Positions 7,417 to 14,134 of a stretch of 19,556 bases of DNA are shown here, in pieces. The position numbers and the translations under genes were made by a program. Source of the stretch: Clostridium_AQ sp900552125 (GTDB lineage Bacteria > Bacillota_I > Bacilli_A > Erysipelotrichales > Erysipelotrichaceae). The notes under the pieces were generated by a model, which was not told the DNA's origin, ran no database searches, and saw only the letters and a list, made by a program, of their open reading frames with translations. Position 1 is the first letter of the stretch; each line of letters opens with the position of its first letter. The stretch is from assembly GCA_037892765.1 (NCBI GenBank), contig JBBKBW010000049.1; one strand, 5' to 3'.

Positions 7417-8188
7417 TATTCAAAAAGCAAAATTTATATTTTCGTCTTATGTGAATCAATTTGATCTTACAGATGAACGCATAAAATTAAAAGTACTACA
7501 CTCTTATAAAGTTTCCACAATAGCAAAAGAGATTGCGTTAGATATCGGATTATCAGAAAAAGATGTTTGTTTAGCGGAAATCATAGGTTTATTTCATGAT
7601 ATAGGACGTTTTGAACAAGTGAAGCGATATCAGACATTTTTAGACTCTAAAAGTGTTGATCATGCGGAATTAGGAGTAAGTATATTACAGGAAGAAAATC
7701 TGTTATCTTTTATAGATGAAGAAGATAGAAGTCTCATCTTAAAGGCTATTGCTTATCATAATAAATATCAGCTTCCATCTTCTTTAGAACCACGAGTCTT
7801 GATGCATGCACATATCATACGTGATGCGGATAAAACTGATATTTTCCGAGTTAATCTAATGGAGAAGGAAGAACATGTGTATTTATGTACAAAAGAACAG
7901 CTGGAGCAGGAAGAAATCACTACTGAAATCTATGAGGATTTTATGAATAATCAGCTGATTCTTTCAGCTAAGAGAAAGACTCATTTAGATATTCTGCTAT
8001 CTCATATGGCATTTATATATGATTATCATTATGCTTATGGGTTAAGCTTAATTAACAAAGAAAATTATATACCGCGTATGATAGAACCTTATACATTTAA
8101 AAATAAAAAGATCCAGCAATACATGCAGGAGGCAGTACTTCATGCCTGTGCTTATATTGATAATAGAATACATGAAAAAAAGAATTGA
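7409..8188 (+). CDS. HD-domain phosphohydrolase
   Basis: A 259-aa protein whose N-terminal two thirds is an HD domain. The metal-binding pattern is visible: His31 (VLHSYKV), the His63-Asp64 doublet in GLFHDIGRFEQ, His85 and His117 in following helices, and the RDADKTD motif near residue 140. HD proteins hydrolyse phosphate esters of nucleotides, but the substrate cannot be told from sequence. The C-terminal about 100 residues are helical with a basic tail and no known domain. It begins inside the end of the U32 gene (8-nt overlap), so it is translated from the same message. A weak A/T-rich terminator overlaps its stop. Confidence 0.85.
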   Translation: MINIQKAKFIFSSYVNQFDLTDERIKLKVLHSYKVSTIAKEIALDIGLSEKDVCLAEIIGLFHDIGRFEQVKRYQTFLDSKSVDHAELGVSILQEENLLSFIDEEDRSLILKAIAYHNKYQLPSSLEPRVLMHAHIIRDADKTDIFRVNLMEKEEHVYLCTKEQLEQEEITTEIYEDFMNNQLILSAKRKTHLDILLSHMAFIYDYHYAYGLSLINKENYIPRMIEPYTFKNKKIQQYMQEAVLHACAYIDNRIHEKKN

Positions 8189-8211
8189 GAATGTTTTCTT
8201 GATTCTTTTTT
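8176..8211 (+). terminator. A/T-rich intrinsic terminator after the HD gene
   Basis: A 10-bp stem (8176-8185 with 8202-8211, only one G-C pair) followed by further T residues. The left arm covers the last codons of the HD gene. Weak stem, moderate support. Confidence 0.5.
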
Positions 8212-8300
8212 AACTATTTTAGAAAAGTTTAAGAATTTATCTCTCTTTCTGATAAGATTTATCCTTCATACTATAGATGTAAACAGAAGGAGAGATGTGT

Positions 8301-8948
8301 ATGAAATTAAAAAAGAAAATAATTATCATAACACTTCTTGTCATTATATGCTGTGTTGCTCTTGCTTACGCAGTTAGTCAGATTCCTATACAAGAGATAG
8401 AAAATACATTAAATGGGATACCTCATGGGTTAAGAGAATTATGTATGATAGGGTTAATATCGTTGCAGATTTTTCTAGCCTTTCTTCCAGGTGAACCTTT
8501 GGAGCTTGTGGCTGGGTTTCTCTTTGGCTCTGTGGGAGGTACTATCTTATGTCTTGCAGGGTCTATGTTAGGGACATTGATTGTTTATGTGTTAGTTCAG
8601 AAGTTTGGTCATCGTATTGTATCTTTGTTTTTTAAACAAAAAACAGTAGATGAATTACATCAAGTATTGGAGAGAAGAAATAGTCTATATTGGATGTTTC
8701 TGATTTTCCTAATTCCTGGTTCACCTAAGGATCTGATGACTTATGTTGTTAGTCTTTCTAATATCACATTATGGAAGTGGTTATTACTGACAACAGTAGG
8801 GAGAATACCAAGTATTATCACATCAACTTTTATGAGCGGCTCAATAAAAGAAGGAAACTATTTGATGGCAATCGTGATTTTAATTGTGACCATAGCTTTA
8901 GTTGGAGCTGGGGGATATATGTATAAGAAAATGAAGGAGGAATCATAG
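8301..8948 (+). CDS. VTT-domain membrane protein (TVP38/TMEM64, DedA-like)
   Basis: A 215-aa polytopic membrane protein of the TVP38/TMEM64 group. An N-terminal helix (7-26) is followed by the re-entrant VTT signature FLPGEPLELVAGFLFG (about 61-76), a GSMLGTL helix, the second half-repeat FLIPGSPKDLMTYVVSL and a GRIPSIITST segment. VTT/DedA proteins act as lipid scramblases or undecaprenyl-phosphate carriers; the exact cargo here is unknown. The ATG at 8295 is too near the AAGGAG at 8287-8292, so the ATG at 8301 (8-nt spacing) is chosen. It heads an operon with a coupled small ORF and a two-component system, which suggests a role in envelope stress. Confidence 0.88.
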   Translation: MKLKKKIIIITLLVIICCVALAYAVSQIPIQEIENTLNGIPHGLRELCMIGLISLQIFLAFLPGEPLELVAGFLFGSVGGTILCLAGSMLGTLIVYVLVQKFGHRIVSLFFKQKTVDELHQVLERRNSLYWMFLIFLIPGSPKDLMTYVVSLSNITLWKWLLLTTVGRIPSIITSTFMSGSIKEGNYLMAIVILIVTIALVGAGGYMYKKMKEES

Positions 8949-9037
8949 TGATTGAATTTATCGTTTGTACAATTTGTGGAGTATCAGCCTTTATGGGATT
9001 TCTTTACCACAATATGGAAGAATCTTCTGGAATATAG
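8948..9037 (+). CDS. Translationally coupled small membrane peptide (29 aa)
   Basis: A 29-codon ORF starting at a GTG that overlaps the VTT gene stop (TAGTG). A near-consensus GAAGGAGG (8933-8940) lies 7 nt upstream, a better site than most genes here have. The peptide begins IEFIVCTICGVSAFMGFLYH after the initiator: one hydrophobic helix of about 18 residues with two cysteines, then a short acidic tail. That is the profile of a single-pass membrane microprotein. It sits between the VTT gene and the response regulator, so it could bind the VTT protein or the multi-pass kinase. No family recognised. Confidence 0.6.
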   Translation: MIEFIVCTICGVSAFMGFLYHNMEESSGI

Positions 9038-9067
9038 TAAAATATCCTAGATAGAAAGAAGTGGTGA

Positions 9068-9775
9068 ATGATGGATCATGCAATTTTAGTGGTGGAAGAT
9101 GATAAAGGAATTCGAGAGGCAATACAGATATATCTGAAAAATCAGGGATATCGGGTTTTTCTTGCTGAGAATGGACAAGAGGGGTTAGATATCGTAAATA
9201 AAGAGACGATTCACTTGGCTATTGTGGATATCATGATGCCTGTGATGGATGGTATTACAATGACAATGGAAATTCGTAAACAATATGATTTTCCTATTAT
9301 ATTTTTAAGCGCAAAATCAGAAGATATTGATAAAATAACAGGGTTAAATATTGGCGCAGATGATTATATAACAAAACCATTTGGTTCTATGGAATTACTC
9401 GCCAGGGTGCGTAGTCAATTAAGACGCTATGAACAGATTCTTGCCTTAAAACAAAATGTGAAACAGGAACAAGAAGAAGGCGTATATCAGATTGATGATT
9501 TAACTTTAAATTCACTTACTAAAGAAGTTTATGTAAATGGTGAAATAGTTAAACTTCGTCCAAAAGAATTTATGATATTAGAATTATTGATGAAAAATGC
9601 AGGCAGGGTATTCTCAGCTCAGCAGATATATGAAAGCGTATGGAATGAAGATGCGATCAGTACAGAAACTGTCATGGTGCATATTCGTAAATTACGTGAG
9701 AAAATTGAAATTGATCCTAAACATCCAAGATACTTAAAGGTCGTTTGGGGTGTTGGATATAAAATAGAAAAATAA
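9068..9775 (+). CDS. OmpR-family response regulator
   Basis: A 235-aa regulator. Receiver domain at residues 5-118: acidic pair Asp11-Asp12, phospho-acceptor Asp54 in AIVDIMMPVMDG, Ser81 and the conserved Lys103 in ITKPFG. A winged-helix DNA-binding domain (about 136-235) carries the LRPKEFMILELLM and TVMVHIRKLREKIE elements, ending in VWGVGYKIEK. Phosphorylation by the adjacent kinase should control DNA binding. The start may be 9068 or the next codon at 9071; both follow a GGTGA. The kinase gene begins 12 nt after the stop. No promoter was found between this gene and the VTT gene, so they are probably co-transcribed. Confidence 0.95.
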   Translation: MMDHAILVVEDDKGIREAIQIYLKNQGYRVFLAENGQEGLDIVNKETIHLAIVDIMMPVMDGITMTMEIRKQYDFPIIFLSAKSEDIDKITGLNIGADDYITKPFGSMELLARVRSQLRRYEQILALKQNVKQEQEEGVYQIDDLTLNSLTKEVYVNGEIVKLRPKEFMILELLMKNAGRVFSAQQIYESVWNEDAISTETVMVHIRKLREKIEIDPKHPRYLKVVWGVGYKIEK

Positions 9776-9787
9776 GCAGGTGGTTAT

Positions 9788-11911
9788 ATGAAGAAAAAAC
9801 ATGTTTTTCTAATCTCTTTTGTCGCATTGATTAGCATTATAAGTATCTTTATATGTTCTCTTTATAACAATGTAGAGGGACAGAAAGTAAATACAATGAC
9901 AAAACAGGAAGTTTCTGATCAATTAGGAGGAGATATGTTATTGGGCATTACAGGAATGGTAGAAGCGATTGCCCCAGATCAGTCCTTGATAGAGTTTAGT
10001 AAGAATGTCGATGAAGATACACAAAAGGTTATTTTAAATGATTTTAAGAATCATACAATGGAGACTTATTTAGCTCTACAAAATGATTCCAATTTTAATT
10101 TCTATGTACAAAATACCAAAACAAAGGAAGAGTTAGGAAATAAAGATTTAAAGAATAAAACAGAGAATGATATTCAAGATGATAGTTATGTTTATGGTAT
10201 TGTGACATTTGATGATAAAGGTAATGCAAGTATTCAAGGTGATTTCTATGATTTAGATATTTCTTTAAATAGGTTGTCTTATTTTACAGATTTCTATTTT
10301 GATGGAGAAATATACTATAATGATGTTTTTGAAATATCTAGAGGTGATGTAGAAATTCAAAATCCTAAAAATATTCAAATCAAATTTTCTATTCCTAAAG
10401 ATATTGAAGATAATGACGGATTAATATCAAATAGTATTTATCCAGTATATAACTATGCAGGCTTTACTATGCTGGCAGCCTTGATAGGCAGCTGTGTATT
10501 AGCATTATACCTGTTATTTTATCCGGCTTCTATTGTGAAAGATGTGAATCCATTCTTAACTTTCCGTAAGATTAAGGCAGAAATATTAACTATTCTATTG
10601 GGCTTTGGAATTACTTTTGGTTTAATGGGCATGGTATATCTGGCAGATGCGACCTTAAATGGATATCTGATAGATAGTATTGCCAAATATAATATACACT
10701 TTAGTGAAAATATATTACTGGCAGGAAATGTAATCGGATGGATGTTGTTGTTCCTGATGATTAGTATTGCGATATTTGAAATTAAATTTATTTTTGTGAA
10801 AGGTTTCTGGAAGTTTATCAAAGAAGATACTATTGTGGGAAGTGTTGTATGCGGTATTCATCGTTATATGGATAGATTAGCAGATTTTGATTTAAAAGAT
10901 CCGCTTCATAAGCAGTTATTTAAATTCATATTAGTACAGATTGTGATTGTATTTATCTTATGTTTCTTCTTTGCATTTGGTTCTTTCCTTGCGATTATTT
11001 ATGGTATTGTACTATATGTATGGTTACGTAAAAAACTGGAAAAAATGCAGGAAGATTATGGTGTGATATTGAAGCAGACCTCAGCTTTGAAGGAAGGAAA
11101 TTTCCATGTGGAAATCTCTGAAGATGTGGGTATTTTTGAATCTATGAAAGATGATTTACATGATATTCGTATTGGTTTTGAAAAAGCTGTGAAAGAGGAA
11201 ATGAAGTCACAAAATATGAAAACTGAACTAATCAGCAATGTGTCTCATGACTTAAAAACACCATTAACTGGTATACGTAATTACATTGAACTTCTTCAGC
11301 AGGAAGGTATCAGTGAGGAACAGTGTCAAGAGTATTTAAAAATGTTAGAACAATATAGTCATCGTCTGCAAGTACTGATGGATGATTTGTTTGAAATCAG
11401 TAAAGCGAATAGCGGTAATATTCAATTGGAAATGACAAAATTAGATATCATTGCTTTAGTTGAACAAGTTCAGGCAGAATGTAGTGAAGGTATAGCTGAA
11501 CATAATTTAGAGGTTATATGGAGTCTTCCATCAGAACCGCATGTCTATGTAATGTTAGATGGAAATAAAGCATATCGTATCTTTGAGAACCTGTTAATTA
11601 ATGTACAGCGCTATGCTATGGAACATACACGCGTTTATATTGATATTAAGAAATATGCTAACTATGTGCGCATAGAATGTAAGAATATCTCAAAAGATCC
11701 ATTAAATTTTGAACCTAGTGAAATAATTGAACGTTTTGTACGTGGGGATAAATCACGCCATGATGGCGGCAGTGGTTTAGGTTTAGCGATCGTAAAAAGC
11801 TTTACAGAAGCTATGCAGGGAACATTTACGATTGAAACTGATGGAGACTTGTTTAAGGCAATTTTAACTTTCCCAATCTTATCAGATGTAGAAGAAACAA
11901 TTGAACAATAA
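9788..11911 (+). CDS. Multi-pass sensor histidine kinase (VanS-like core)
   Basis: A 707-aa kinase, partner of the preceding regulator. A membrane helix at 6-26 leads into a 190-residue extracytoplasmic domain (about 30-220) rich in Asp and Asn. Further helices follow at about 223-246, 266-286, 308-337 and 379-412, so the membrane part has five or six passes, more than the usual two. The cytoplasmic core has HisKA with His487 in NVSHDLKTPLTG, an N-box NLLINV (Asn601 and Asn605) and a G-box GGSGLGLAIV (about 660-669). The usual DxGxG of the G1 box is replaced by a KNIS sequence, as in VanS-like kinases of Firmicutes. It starts behind an AGGTGG site. The signal is unknown; the envelope context of the operon suggests a membrane or cell-wall cue. 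Confidence 0.93.
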   Translation: MKKKHVFLISFVALISIISIFICSLYNNVEGQKVNTMTKQEVSDQLGGDMLLGITGMVEAIAPDQSLIEFSKNVDEDTQKVILNDFKNHTMETYLALQNDSNFNFYVQNTKTKEELGNKDLKNKTENDIQDDSYVYGIVTFDDKGNASIQGDFYDLDISLNRLSYFTDFYFDGEIYYNDVFEISRGDVEIQNPKNIQIKFSIPKDIEDNDGLISNSIYPVYNYAGFTMLAALIGSCVLALYLLFYPASIVKDVNPFLTFRKIKAEILTILLGFGITFGLMGMVYLADATLNGYLIDSIAKYNIHFSENILLAGNVIGWMLLFLMISIAIFEIKFIFVKGFWKFIKEDTIVGSVVCGIHRYMDRLADFDLKDPLHKQLFKFILVQIVIVFILCFFFAFGSFLAIIYGIVLYVWLRKKLEKMQEDYGVILKQTSALKEGNFHVEISEDVGIFESMKDDLHDIRIGFEKAVKEEMKSQNMKTELISNVSHDLKTPLTGIRNYIELLQQEGISEEQCQEYLKMLEQYSHRLQVLMDDLFEISKANSGNIQLEMTKLDIIALVEQVQAECSEGIAEHNLEVIWSLPSEPHVYVMLDGNKAYRIFENLLINVQRYAMEHTRVYIDIKKYANYVRIECKNISKDPLNFEPSEIIERFVRGDKSRHDGGSGLGLAIVKSFTEAMQGTFTIETDGDLFKAILTFPILSDVEETIEQ

Positions 11912-11940
11912 GCTAGACAAAATCTATCTTCATGAATATG

Positions 11941-11983
11941 AAAAAGGAGCAGGAAAATGATTTGTTTTCCTCCTCTTTTTTTT
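11941..11983 (+). terminator. Intrinsic terminator of the VTT/two-component operon
   Basis: A long stem (11941-11957 with 11965-11981, one mismatch, TGATTTG loop) with GGAAAA/TTTTCC at its top, running into a T-tract to 11983. It lies 30 nt after the kinase stop. Confidence 0.85.
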
Positions 11984-12063
11984 GTCGATAAATATGATTT
12001 TTAGTTTTCTTTCTTTTGAATATGTGATATATTTATGATAATTGAAGGATGGGAGGAATTGAT

Positions 12064-12129
12064 ATGATATTAAAATATTTGGATACATCAGGATTGATTT
12101 CTTCCTTCGTCCGGACTGCAATTAGGTAG
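12064..12129 (+). CDS. Leader ORF of nuclease unit 1 (21 aa)
   Basis: A 21-codon ORF ending TSGLISSFVRTAIR. It has a strong GGGAGG site (12051-12056) 7 nt before its ATG, and its stop lies 73 nt before the nuclease start. The same ORF occurs before copy 2 with identical length, identical SD and three amino-acid changes. Its GTCCGGAC palindrome (12109-12116) is an unusually GC-rich island using a CGG Arg codon that is otherwise rare here. It could be a regulatory leader peptide, or simply part of a structured RNA or element end. Confidence 0.5.
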   Translation: MILKYLDTSGLISSFVRTAIR

Positions 12130-12149
12130 ATATTATAAACAAGTGAATA

Positions 12150-12202
12150 AAGCACCACCTCGCAATTAGATTGAAATAAATCTGGTAGAGAGGATGGTGT
12201 TT
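12150..12202 (+). promoter_or_regulatory. Hairpin that can sequester the nuclease ribosome binding site (unit 1)
   Basis: AAGCACCACCTC (12150-12161) pairs with 12190-12202 as 12 bp with one bulged A (12194). The right arm contains part of the GAGAGG SD (12188-12193) and runs up to the ATG at 12203. A nested AGATT/AATCT hairpin (12168-12183) sits in the loop. The equivalent stem in unit 2 is preserved despite base changes. Confidence 0.6.
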
Positions 12203-13162
12203 ATGGATCAGAATGATATTTCAGTTTTAATCAAAACTGGTGCTGATGAAGCATATGATAGATTATGTAAATTGATTTTATGTATCAAAGGAATACTGGC
12301 AGAAGTGCTAAAAGAATGTACAGAGGAATTGAGAGATATATCAAAAGAAGAAATTCTAAACTATATCCATGAAAGATATTTAGACTCCAATGGGGAAAAT
12401 GTTCTTAGTGGAAATACAGAAGATGAATCGATACCTGGTGCTAAGATTGTTTATGATATATTATTTGAAGTAAAAATCCCAGGTAGGGAAAGTGAAAGCA
12501 TTATTGTCAATGTGGAAGCACAGTCAACTGATCAGCTGCCATATGATTTGGTAAGAAGAGGAATTTATTATGCCGCAAGACTGATTGACAGGCAAAAGAA
12601 TTCCAGTGAAGGATTTCAAAATTCAGATTTTAATAGTCTGAAGAAGGTATATAGCATATGGATCTGCATGAATCATACAAATGAAAAGAACCATATCATA
12701 AAGCACTATAGAATAACGGAAGAAGAGGGAGTTGGGTATAAGAATCCTAAGGAGAGTTATGATTTGATGGATGTAGTGATGGTCTATGTGAATAAGAATT
12801 ATGATTATGATGAGGATGATCGAAGTCTAGATCGTTTATTACATATTGTACTGGGAAAACAGCTGACTGCACAGGAGAAAATAGAGCAATTAAGAAAGTA
12901 TTATGATATACTAATATCAGAGGAAGAAGAGAAGGAGGTCAACGAGATGTGCAATTTAAGTTTAGGTCTACGAATGGAAGCTATGCAGGAGGGGCTAGCG
13001 AAAGGGAAACTAGAAGGATTAGCAGAAGGTGAATTAAAAAGTACAATCCAACATGTAAAGAGCTTAATGGAAGAACTTCCTAATCTAGACGTAAATAAAG
13101 CGATGGATATTTTAAAAGTAGAAGAAAACCTTCGAAAACAGGTATTAAAAGCATTACAATAA
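12203..13162 (+). CDS. PD-(D/E)XK nuclease-family transposase / Rpn-like nuclease, intact copy
   Basis: A 319-aa protein of the PD-(D/E)XK 'transposase' group (PDDEXK_2), related in fold to the Rpn recombination-promoting nucleases. The nuclease core shows the acidic residue Asp85 in KIVYDILFEV and the Glu105-x-Gln107 motif in IVNVEAQ, the family's variant of ExK. A helical middle follows, then an Asp/Glu-rich linker (about 200-250), two EGLAxGxL octads (263-278) and a helical tail. Rpn proteins cleave DNA, and several act as phage-defence toxins held in check by their own separately translated C-terminal domain. An ATG at 12194 is also in frame, but the SD GAGAGG abuts it, whereas 12203 has 9-nt spacing. 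Confidence 0.85.
   Translation: MDQNDISVLIKTGADEAYDRLCKLILCIKGILAEVLKECTEELRDISKEEILNYIHERYLDSNGENVLSGNTEDESIPGAKIVYDILFEVKIPGRESESIIVNVEAQSTDQLPYDLVRRGIYYAARLIDRQKNSSEGFQNSDFNSLKKVYSIWICMNHTNEKNHIIKHYRITEEEGVGYKNPKESYDLMDVVMVYVNKNYDYDEDDRSLDRLLHIVLGKQLTAQEKIEQLRKYYDILISEEEEKEVNEMCNLSLGLRMEAMQEGLAKGKLEGLAEGELKSTIQHVKSLMEELPNLDVNKAMDILKVEENLRKQVLKALQ
12947..13162 (+). CDS. Putative intragenic C-terminal product (RpnS-like, 71 aa), unit 1
   Basis: An in-frame ATG (Met249 of the nuclease) is preceded by a perfect AAGGAGGT (12932-12939) with 7-nt spacing. Translation from it would give a 71-aa peptide starting MCNLSLGLRMEAMQEG that holds the two EG octads and the helical tail but no nuclease residues. 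In E. coli Rpn systems the equivalent short product is an antitoxin that blocks the full-length nuclease. The SD letters also encode Lys-Glu-Val, so the site could be a coding coincidence. Translation is inferred, not shown. Confidence 0.45.
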   Translation: MCNLSLGLRMEAMQEGLAKGKLEGLAEGELKSTIQHVKSLMEELPNLDVNKAMDILKVEENLRKQVLKALQ

Positions 13163-13170
13163 TAGTTTAA

Positions 13171-13204
13171 TTAAGGTGGTCTTGTTAGATTGCCTTTTAA
13201 TTTG
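13171..13204 (+). terminator. Terminator of nuclease unit 1
   Basis: A 10-bp stem (13173-13182 with 13187-13196, three G-T pairs, TGTT loop) followed by a T-rich tract. The same hairpin closes unit 2. Confidence 0.65.
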
Positions 13205-13207
13205 AGA

Positions 13208-13235
13208 TTGTATAAAACGAATTATATGTTATACT
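13208..13235 (+). promoter_or_regulatory. Promoter of nuclease unit 2
   Basis: TTGTAT (13208-13213), 16-bp spacer, TATACT (13230-13235), 31 bp before the leader ORF. It lies in sequence unique to copy 2. The counterpart upstream of copy 1 (TTGAAT at 12016 and GATAAT at 12037, 15-bp spacer) is poorer. Confidence 0.5.
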
Positions 13236-13265
13236 TAATTCAATATACGGGTGGGAGGAATTGAT

Positions 13266-13331
13266 ATGATATTAAAACATTTTGATACATCAGGATTGAT
13301 TTCTTCCTTCGTCCGGACTGCAGCTAGGTAG
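13266..13331 (+). CDS. Leader ORF of nuclease unit 2 (21 aa)
   Basis: The counterpart of 12064-12129: 21 codons, same GGGAGG at 7-nt spacing, ending TSGLISSFVRTAAR. It differs from copy 1 at residues 5, 6 and 20. Conservation of frame, length and SD in a copy whose main gene is broken argues that the leader has a role of its own or was homogenised recently. Confidence 0.5.
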   Translation: MILKHFDTSGLISSFVRTAAR

Positions 13332-13351
13332 ATACTATAAACAGGTTAATA

Positions 13352-13404
13352 AAGCACCACCTCGTAATTAGATTGAAATAAATCTGATAGAAAGGGTGGT
13401 GTTT
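13352..13404 (+). promoter_or_regulatory. Hairpin that can sequester the ribosome binding site (unit 2)
   Basis: 11 bp between 13352-13362 and 13394-13404 with no bulge; the inner AGATT/AATCT stem is also kept. The AAAGGG SD (13391-13396) lies partly in the right arm. Relative to copy 1 the arm has changed sequence (GAGGATGG to AAGGGTGG) but the pairing is retained by a one-base shift of register. Confidence 0.6.
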
Positions 13405-14134
13405 ATGGATCAGAATGATATTTCAGTCTTAATCAAAACCAGTACTGATGAAGCATATGATCGATTAACTAAGAAATTCGTAAGTATTAAGTCAATACTG
13501 GTAATGATCTTAAAGAATTGCACAAAGGAATTTAAAAATATACCATTAAGTGATATAGCTAGTTATATTCATGAAAGATATTTGGATTCTAAGGGAGAGA
13601 ATATACTTAGTGGAAACACAGAAGATGAAACGATACCAGGAGCTAAGATTGTCTATGATATTCTATTTGAGATAAGATCTCCAGGTAAAGAAAATATGGG
13701 AATCATCATAAATGTGGAATTACAGGGAACGGATCAGACATCGTATATATTATTGAGAAGAGCTATTTATTATGCCGCAAGATTATTAGATAGACAGAAG
13801 AATTCAAGTGAAGGATTTCAATAAGCTGAAGAAAGTGTATAGTATATGGATATGTATGAATCATACAAATGAGAAGAACAATACCATAAAATATTACACG
13901 ATAACGGAAAAAGGGAATGGAAAATATGAAAGTCCCGAAGAAGACTATGATCTAATAAATGTTGTCATGATTTATGTGAATAATAAATTTGATTATGAAG
14001 AGCAAGATCAAAGCTTGGATAAACTGCTGCATATCATATTAGGAAAGGATCTGGATGTACAGCAGAAGATAGAGTGTTTAAAGAAAGATTATGGTATACT
14101 AATATCAGAAGAAGAGGAAAAGGAGGTAGAAGAG

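Larger units (their letters stand above)
12051..13204 (+). repeat. Tandem duplication unit 1 (leader ORF, hairpin, nuclease gene, terminator)
   Basis: First copy of a directly repeated unit of about 1.15 kb; the second copy is at 13253-14465. Start points are offset by exactly 1202 bp and gene ends by 1260 bp. The 58-bp difference equals a 72-bp gain of repeats minus a 14-bp deletion in copy 2. The first 152 nt (upstream of the ATG) differ at about 11 positions by eye, with no indels. Confidence 0.85.

Noticed and set aside
10519..10821. Minus-strand frame of 100 codons inside the kinase gene
   Set aside because: It lies wholly within the membrane segment of the histidine kinase, with no SD and no recognisable protein.
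13808..13822. GTG start for the downstream half of the broken nuclease
   Set aside because: No ribosome binding site in front of it; it is the frame opened by the 14-bp deletion. The ATG at 14135 is a far better initiation site.
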